From positions 1,397,001 to 1,461,000 of the forward strand of contig NC_017671.1 in NCBI RefSeq assembly GCF_000284595.1: 64,000 nt of DNA, written 5' to 3'. The DNA comes from Stenotrophomonas maltophilia D457. GTDB taxonomy: Bacteria; Pseudomonadota; Gammaproteobacteria; Xanthomonadales; Xanthomonadaceae. Numbering within the stretch: position 1 is the first letter of the stretch; each line of letters opens with the position of its first letter. Below the pieces are notes generated by a model. It did not search any database, had not been told where the DNA came from, and saw nothing but the letters and a program-made list of their open reading frames with translations. The position numbers and the translations under genes are program-made. Shown in pieces: positions 59,844 to 64,000 of this stretch.

Positions 59844-61676
59844 ATGTTCCGTTGGTTTGAATCCCTGATCCCGGTGTTCCCGCCCGTGGATGGGCGCATG
59901 CCACCGCGCAAGGTGCTGCCGTTCTACCTGCACTACCTGCGCCCGGTGTGGCCGGTGCTGCTGGCGACCCTGATCGCCGGCCTGCTGCTGGCGCTGGTGG
60001 AAGTGGCGATGTTCGATTACCTGGGCCGCATCGTCGACATGGTCGCCGAGCAACCGGGGGCCGATTTCTTCAAGCGCCATGCCAATGAACTGGGCTGGAT
60101 GCTGTTCATCACGGTCATCGCGCGGCCGATCCTGGTCGGCCTTCACAACCTGCTGGTCAACCAGGCGATCGTGCCCGGCCTGAGCAACCGCTCGCGCTGG
60201 CTGATGCACAACTACGTGGTGCGGCAGAGCCTGAGCTTCTTCCAGAATGACTTCGCCGGCAGCGTCGCCAACCGGGTGATGCAGACCGGTACCTCGCTGC
60301 GCGAGTCGGCGGTGCAGATGGTCGACTCGCTCTGGTACATCGTGGTCTACACCGGCACCGCGCTGTACCTGTTCGCGCAGGCGGACTGGCGGCTGATGGT
60401 GCCGCTGATCCTGTGGCTGCTGGCCTATGCGGTGATCATGGTCTACTTCGTGCCGCGCGCGAAGGAACGGGCCTGGATTGCGTCCGAAGCGCGTTCCAAG
60501 GCGATGGGCCGCATCGTCGATGGCTACACCAACATTCCCACGTTGAAGCTGTTCGCCCATGGCGGGCGCGAGCAGGCCTATGTGGCCGAATCGATCCAGG
60601 AACTGGCGGTCAAGCACCGCGCGCAGACCCGGGTGACCACCGGCATGGACCTGACCATCGCCATCGTCAACGGTTTCCTGATTGCCGGTACCTGCGGGCT
60701 CGCGCTGTGGTTGTGGAATGGCGGCCACATCACCGTCGGCGCGATCACGCTGGCGACCGGCCTGGTGATCCGCATCCACAACATGTCCGGCTGGATCATG
60801 TGGACCATCAATGGCATCTTCGAGGACATCGGTACGGTGCAGGACGGCATCACCACCATCGCCCAGCCGCTGACCGTGCAGGACCGCGAGGACGCGGTGC
60901 CGTTGCAGGTGACCCGCGGTGGCGTGCACTTCCAGGACATCCACTTCCACTACGGCAAGAAGGGCGGCGTGATCGCAGGCCTGGACCTGGTGGTGAAGCC
61001 GGGCGAGAAGATCGGCCTGGTGGGTCCTTCCGGTGCCGGCAAGTCGACCCTGGTCAACGTGCTGCTGCGCCTGTACGACCTGGAAAGCGGCCGCATCCTG
61101 ATCGACGACCAGGACATTGCCTACGTCACTCAGGAAAGCCTGCGCCAGCAGATCGGCGTGGTCACCCAGGACACCTCGCTGCTGCATCGCTCGATCCGCG
61201 ACAACCTGCTGTACGGTCGTCCGGACGCAACCGATGAGCAGTTGCGCGCTGCGGTGGCCAAGGCGCGTGCCGAAGCCTTCATCGACACGCTGGTGGATGG
61301 GCAGGGGCGTCGTGGTTACGACGCACATGTCGGCGAGCGTGGCGTGAAGCTGTCAGGTGGCCAGCGCCAGCGCATCGCCATTGCCCGCGTGCTGCTGAAG
61401 GATGCCCCGATCCTGGTGCTGGACGAAGCGACCTCGGCGCTAGACTCGGAAGTGGAAGCGGCGATCCAGGACAGCCTGGATGAGCTGATGGGCGGCAAGA
61501 CGGTGATCGCGATCGCGCACCGGCTGTCGACCATCGCACGCATGGACCGGCTGGTGGTGATGGACCAGGGCCGCATCGTCGAGACCGGCAGCCACGCCGA
61601 ACTGATCGCCGCCGGTGGCCTGTACGCGCGCTTGTGGGCGCGACAGACCGGGGGATTCGTGGCTGCGGAGCAGTAA
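59844..61676 (+). CDS. ABC-type exporter (fused permease and ATPase)
   Basis: A 610-aa half-exporter: six helices (about 40-330) and an ATPase domain with Walker A GPSGAGKST (394-402), Q-loop, signature LSGGQ (503-507), Walker B ILVLDEATSALD and the H-loop AHRLS. It is of the lipid/drug exporter type and probably works as a homodimer. GAGGCGAGGGAG precedes the ATG 59844. The substrate is unknown. Confidence 0.92.
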   Translation: MFRWFESLIPVFPPVDGRMPPRKVLPFYLHYLRPVWPVLLATLIAGLLLALVEVAMFDYLGRIVDMVAEQPGADFFKRHANELGWMLFITVIARPILVGLHNLLVNQAIVPGLSNRSRWLMHNYVVRQSLSFFQNDFAGSVANRVMQTGTSLRESAVQMVDSLWYIVVYTGTALYLFAQADWRLMVPLILWLLAYAVIMVYFVPRAKERAWIASEARSKAMGRIVDGYTNIPTLKLFAHGGREQAYVAESIQELAVKHRAQTRVTTGMDLTIAIVNGFLIAGTCGLALWLWNGGHITVGAITLATGLVIRIHNMSGWIMWTINGIFEDIGTVQDGITTIAQPLTVQDREDAVPLQVTRGGVHFQDIHFHYGKKGGVIAGLDLVVKPGEKIGLVGPSGAGKSTLVNVLLRLYDLESGRILIDDQDIAYVTQESLRQQIGVVTQDTSLLHRSIRDNLLYGRPDATDEQLRAAVAKARAEAFIDTLVDGQGRRGYDAHVGERGVKLSGGQRQRIAIARVLLKDAPILVLDEATSALDSEVEAAIQDSLDELMGGKTVIAIAHRLSTIARMDRLVVMDQGRIVETGSHAELIAAGGLYARLWARQTGGFVAAEQ

Positions 61677-61734
61677 TCCCCAGGGGTGTGTATCGCGACG
61701 TGTCACAGTCCACTTCCATGGGTCTGGCCGAACA

Positions 61735-62790
61735 TCAGTTCACGCTGGTCGGATAGCTTGGAAATGGCTGATCGCCAGCGATTGCTCCAGCATCGGAAGT
61801 GTATCCTTCTTCCATAAGCGCTGCGGCCATGCCTTTTGAATGGAGAAGGTCCTCCAATGGCAGGGTGGTGAAAACGATGTTGTGGCGGGAAGTGGTAGAG
61901 CGAAGCGCTTCGAGCCAGTGAGTTCGGCTCTCGACATCAAGGTTCAGGTTCATCGTGTTGGCGATTGCATCATTGGTTAGGCGGACCCAACACCGAGAGG
62001 GTGATGATGGAGCGTGCAGAAGTACGTCTGCTTCAATGTCTCCGTCCGCCCATGCACGACCGATTTCGTCGACCCGATCGAGCCAAGGCTGCAGGCTTGA
62101 AGTGGCATCTACGAAACACCTGCGGTCGAGCGCAGGATCAATGTGGAAACGTTGAATCGTCTGTTTGGCGGCCTTTACAGGCACAGAGAAGCGAGCATCG
62201 ACAATAGGCTTCCGGTGCCTTCGGGCTGCCTGAAGGATAGCCTTGGAAAGATGGCTGTCGGTCCTGATTTCGCTGGTCCTCAGTGCGGTGTCATGAGCCT
62301 TCCAGGCCGCGTACATCGGGCGCATTCTCTCAATGCTGGCGTCGCGCAGATGGTAGCGATGCTTGAGCTCGTTCCATCTCGCATACTCGGCGCCCGTAAG
62401 TGCGTCACGCAGCGTTCTGTCGCCATCGAGGAACTTGAGTTTGCGGATGGAGGGCCACAGCAAGAGGCCGCCAAAAAATCCGCCATCGTGTTCGATTGTC
62501 ACCCCTGGCGAGCTTAGAACCACGTCGGATGCTGAAATTGCGGCCTCCACGCTGCGGGTATCTATGAATAGGCCCTTCCTGAGAGGTTGAACCGTGCCCA
62601 GGACCAGCACGGTTGAATATCCCTTCGTGAACTTCCAGATGCGTGGCCCTGGCCTCGGAGGGGTCGCATGGACGGTGCGAAGGGGAGTAATGCTGGGCTC
62701 TTCTTGATCTCTGGCGTATCCATCGGCGGAAGAAAGCGCAATGAGAATAAGGCCTATCAAGCCGATTGACGAGGTGCGTAGTCCACCCAT
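61735..62790 (-). CDS. TraB/GumN-like exported protein lacking the GxxH motifs
   Basis: A 351-aa protein from ATG 62790 with a signal peptide (MGGLRTSSIGLIGLILIALS). The N-terminal RIWKFTKGYSTVLVLGTVQ aligns with the TraB/GumN start 'LWKV..G..T.YLFGTIH', but the GxxH histidine is Gln68. The C-terminal GxxH region (usually GAGHL) reads TTLPL (308-312). So the family's putative metal site seems lost. It begins 2 bp after the acyltransferase stop; a Met at 62805 would overlap it. GC content is lower than upstream. Calling it TraB/GumN-like is tentative. Confidence 0.6.
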   Translation of the reverse strand: MGGLRTSSIGLIGLILIALSSADGYARDQEEPSITPLRTVHATPPRPGPRIWKFTKGYSTVLVLGTVQPLRKGLFIDTRSVEAAISASDVVLSSPGVTIEHDGGFFGGLLLWPSIRKLKFLDGDRTLRDALTGAEYARWNELKHRYHLRDASIERMRPMYAAWKAHDTALRTSEIRTDSHLSKAILQAARRHRKPIVDARFSVPVKAAKQTIQRFHIDPALDRRCFVDATSSLQPWLDRVDEIGRAWADGDIEADVLLHAPSSPSRCWVRLTNDAIANTMNLNLDVESRTHWLEALRSTTSRHNIVFTTLPLEDLLHSKGMAAALMEEGYTSDAGAIAGDQPFPSYPTSVN

Positions 62791-62792
62791 GT

Positions 62793-63770
62793 TCAATCCA
62801 GGCATGCTGTGAACATGGGGCGCGGATGGGTTCGCTGGTCTTTCGAAAACATGTTCCATGCCGCATCAACTGTGTCGGGGTGAAAGTGCGGGAACCTCGA
62901 TCTCTGCAGGAGATGCTGTCGGATGTACTGCCAATAGATGATCTGAGGACCCATCTCGCGTTCCAGAAAGCGGAAAATCTCCAATGTGGTCCAGTAGTCA
63001 GAAACGTCTGATGGAACCGGCGCTGGCGTGTGGCTCGGATTGATCAGGTCCCCGAGAACAGCGGTTGCCTGAAAATCGTGGTCAACGAGGGATACGACCG
63101 GCAGGATGCAACTCCCGGTTCTTCGCGCCATAGCGGCGGTGCCTAGCATGACGTCCAGGCGGCGGCCAAGAAATGGAATGCAAAAGGCTTCTTCGCGCAG
63201 GCGGTGAACGTCGGGCATCATGATGACAGCTGCCCCGTTCTTCAGGGCGCGAAGTGCTGTGGCGATTCCTTTTGCATTCGAGTGGACAATGCCAGCGCGA
63301 CATCCGGCGCGATCGAACAGTCGTCGATAGAGATCGTCGAATAGCTCGTTGCCGGAGTGGTTAGTTGGATCACCGTAGAAGATGTGAACATCACGATGGT
63401 GGCGAATGCTCTCCATCAGGCGGATGGCAGACAGGATGTAGTGGCCATGATGCGGAAGGGCGATCACAACTCCTCTGTCGCTCGGGAGTCTTGCATTGAT
63501 TGACGAATAGTCGGAGCGATCAATGCAACGGATGCCTTCGAGAAGTGAATGGCGGTCAAGCTGTGCCAGTTGGGAGCTGATGGTGCTTTTCTGTTGATAC
63601 CATCGATAGTATGAGTCCAGATCGAGTCCGCTCATTCTGCATGCCGAGTGGATAGCGACCCTTTCACTGTCGGAGAGATGCAGGCCAAGCTGCTGCTCTG
63701 TCTGGATATCGTGTCGAATGGTCGCCATCGGGGCGTACTGATTAATCTCACAGGCCTGGCTGTTGCGCAT
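62793..63770 (-). CDS. LpxL/HtrB-like lysophospholipid/lipid A acyltransferase-type protein
   Basis: A 325-aa protein. The central block VVIALPHHGHYILSAIRLMES resembles the catalytic H-x4-D/E region of lauroyl acyltransferases, with the acid replaced (HHGHYI). It is followed by IATALRALKNGAAVIMMPDVHR and LGTAAMARRTGSCILPVV, which match 'AL..G..V..L.DQ' and 'LA.RTGA.V.P' of the family. No membrane anchor is obvious. AAAGGAA lies before ATG 63770. Likely transfers an acyl chain to a lipid or to a peptide/polyketide product. Moderate certainty. Confidence 0.65.
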   Translation of the reverse strand: MRNSQACEINQYAPMATIRHDIQTEQQLGLHLSDSERVAIHSACRMSGLDLDSYYRWYQQKSTISSQLAQLDRHSLLEGIRCIDRSDYSSINARLPSDRGVVIALPHHGHYILSAIRLMESIRHHRDVHIFYGDPTNHSGNELFDDLYRRLFDRAGCRAGIVHSNAKGIATALRALKNGAAVIMMPDVHRLREEAFCIPFLGRRLDVMLGTAAMARRTGSCILPVVSLVDHDFQATAVLGDLINPSHTPAPVPSDVSDYWTTLEIFRFLEREMGPQIIYWQYIRQHLLQRSRFPHFHPDTVDAAWNMFSKDQRTHPRPMFTACLD

Positions 63771-64000
63771 CGCCGGGTTCCTTTCGTGATTCCGATGCAC
63801 GGTAAAAACTCTTCAGTTCTCCGTGGATCTGGTCAAATTTCATGGGATTGAAGTCTGGATGCTTCCAGTACATGTGCATCATGGCCGAGTGGAAAACGCG
63901 CTGGCGGATTCTGCTTTCGGAAAGTCGTGTGCCCGGCCGCCGCTGGATCTGTGCTGCTTCTGCGAGCCAGTTGCTGCCTATTCGGCGATTGGCATCCAGA
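63748..64000 (-). CDS. Partial unknown gene (C-terminal 83 residues)
   Basis: Open from the right edge to a TGA at 63748-63750; visible residues include RRIGSNWLAEAAQIQR, SAMMHMYWKHPDFNPM and FDQIHGELKSFYR. No family recognised. It overlaps the acyltransferase start by 23 bp in another frame, so the two are probably coupled and in one operon. Confidence 0.6.
   Translation of the reverse strand, partial: LDANRRIGSNWLAEAAQIQRRPGTRLSESRIRQRVFHSAMMHMYWKHPDFNPMKFDQIHGELKSFYRASESRKEPGDAQQPGL

Noticed and set aside
58515..61328. 937-codon open frame on the minus strand
   Set aside because: Antisense to the serine hydrolase and ABC exporter, both of which have full catalytic motifs; no domain seen in the frame.

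Overview
The window is high-GC DNA from a gamma-proteobacterium of the Xanthomonadaceae, most probably Stenotrophomonas (S. maltophilia complex or a close relative). This is an inference. It rests on many short GTAG-headed palindromes of the kind described as SMAG/REP elements in S. maltophilia, on a creBCD locus with a cre-tag, on a lysine/alanine-extended ribosomal protein THX, and on the general housekeeping order. No CRISPR array, prophage, insertion sequence, rRNA or tRNA was seen. Genes are dense, start codons are often GTG, and long antisense open frames are common because of the GC content.

Layout. 1-4.4 kb (minus strand): an OmpR/TctD-type two-component system followed by an esterase, two small EamA/SMR-like membrane proteins and a DegT-family aminotransferase cut by the left edge. 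4.5-7.5 kb: an exported metallophosphatase, and a divergent HxlR regulator/MFS pump pair. 7.6-11.5 kb: a DosC-like globin-coupled diguanylate cyclase divergent from a FepA-type siderophore receptor with a Fur box. 11.7-17.9 kb: CDF metal exporter, endonuclease V, phosphoglycerate mutase, a hypothetical protein, an M13 lipoprotein peptidase and an HD-GYP protein. 17.9-23.0 kb: mfd, a GNAT acetyltransferase and rlmJ. 23.0-27.1 kb: creB-creC-creD plus a small unknown gene. 27.2-30.9 kb: M28 peptidase, gltX and zur. 31.0-34.4 kb: a TetR/DHA2-MFS/HlyD efflux operon. 34.6-37.7 kb: a His-rich ZnuD-like receptor divergent from a MerC-like protein with two Zur-like boxes between them, then the 59-aa THX gene. 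37.8-41.1 kb: a nucleotide pyrophosphatase-like lipoprotein, ogt, and an Ada-AlkA fusion. 41.6-47.4 kb: ClpP-fold lipoprotein, DUF4019, MAPEG, UbiM-like hydroxylase, S4 RNA-binding protein and a DeaD helicase. 47.7-53.8 kb: three further c-di-GMP genes with rluF among them. 53.9-61.7 kb: OLD-like ATPase, EamA, Pr6Pr, DUF72, VOC, serine hydrolase and an ABC exporter. 61.7-64 kb: a lower-GC minus-strand module (degenerate GumN/TraB-like protein, LpxL-like acyltransferase, and a partial unknown gene).

Common themes. Metal homeostasis genes (Fur-boxed receptor, CDF exporter, zur, ZnuD/MerC) fit one zinc/iron-responsive network. Five proteins touch c-di-GMP: the DosC-like, HD-GYP, GADEF-EAL, 7-TM GGDEF and GAF-GGDEF proteins. 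Three DNA repair functions (Mfd, EndoV, Ogt/Ada-AlkA) are spread through the window. Intergenic spaces are heavily used by two kinds of repeat: GTAG-headed REPs with at least six stem sequences, and two families of long near-perfect palindromes that look like terminators.

Limits. All calls come from reading the sequence. Product names rest on motifs and remembered family similarity, with no database search. Regulatory sites are consensus matches, not proven sites.
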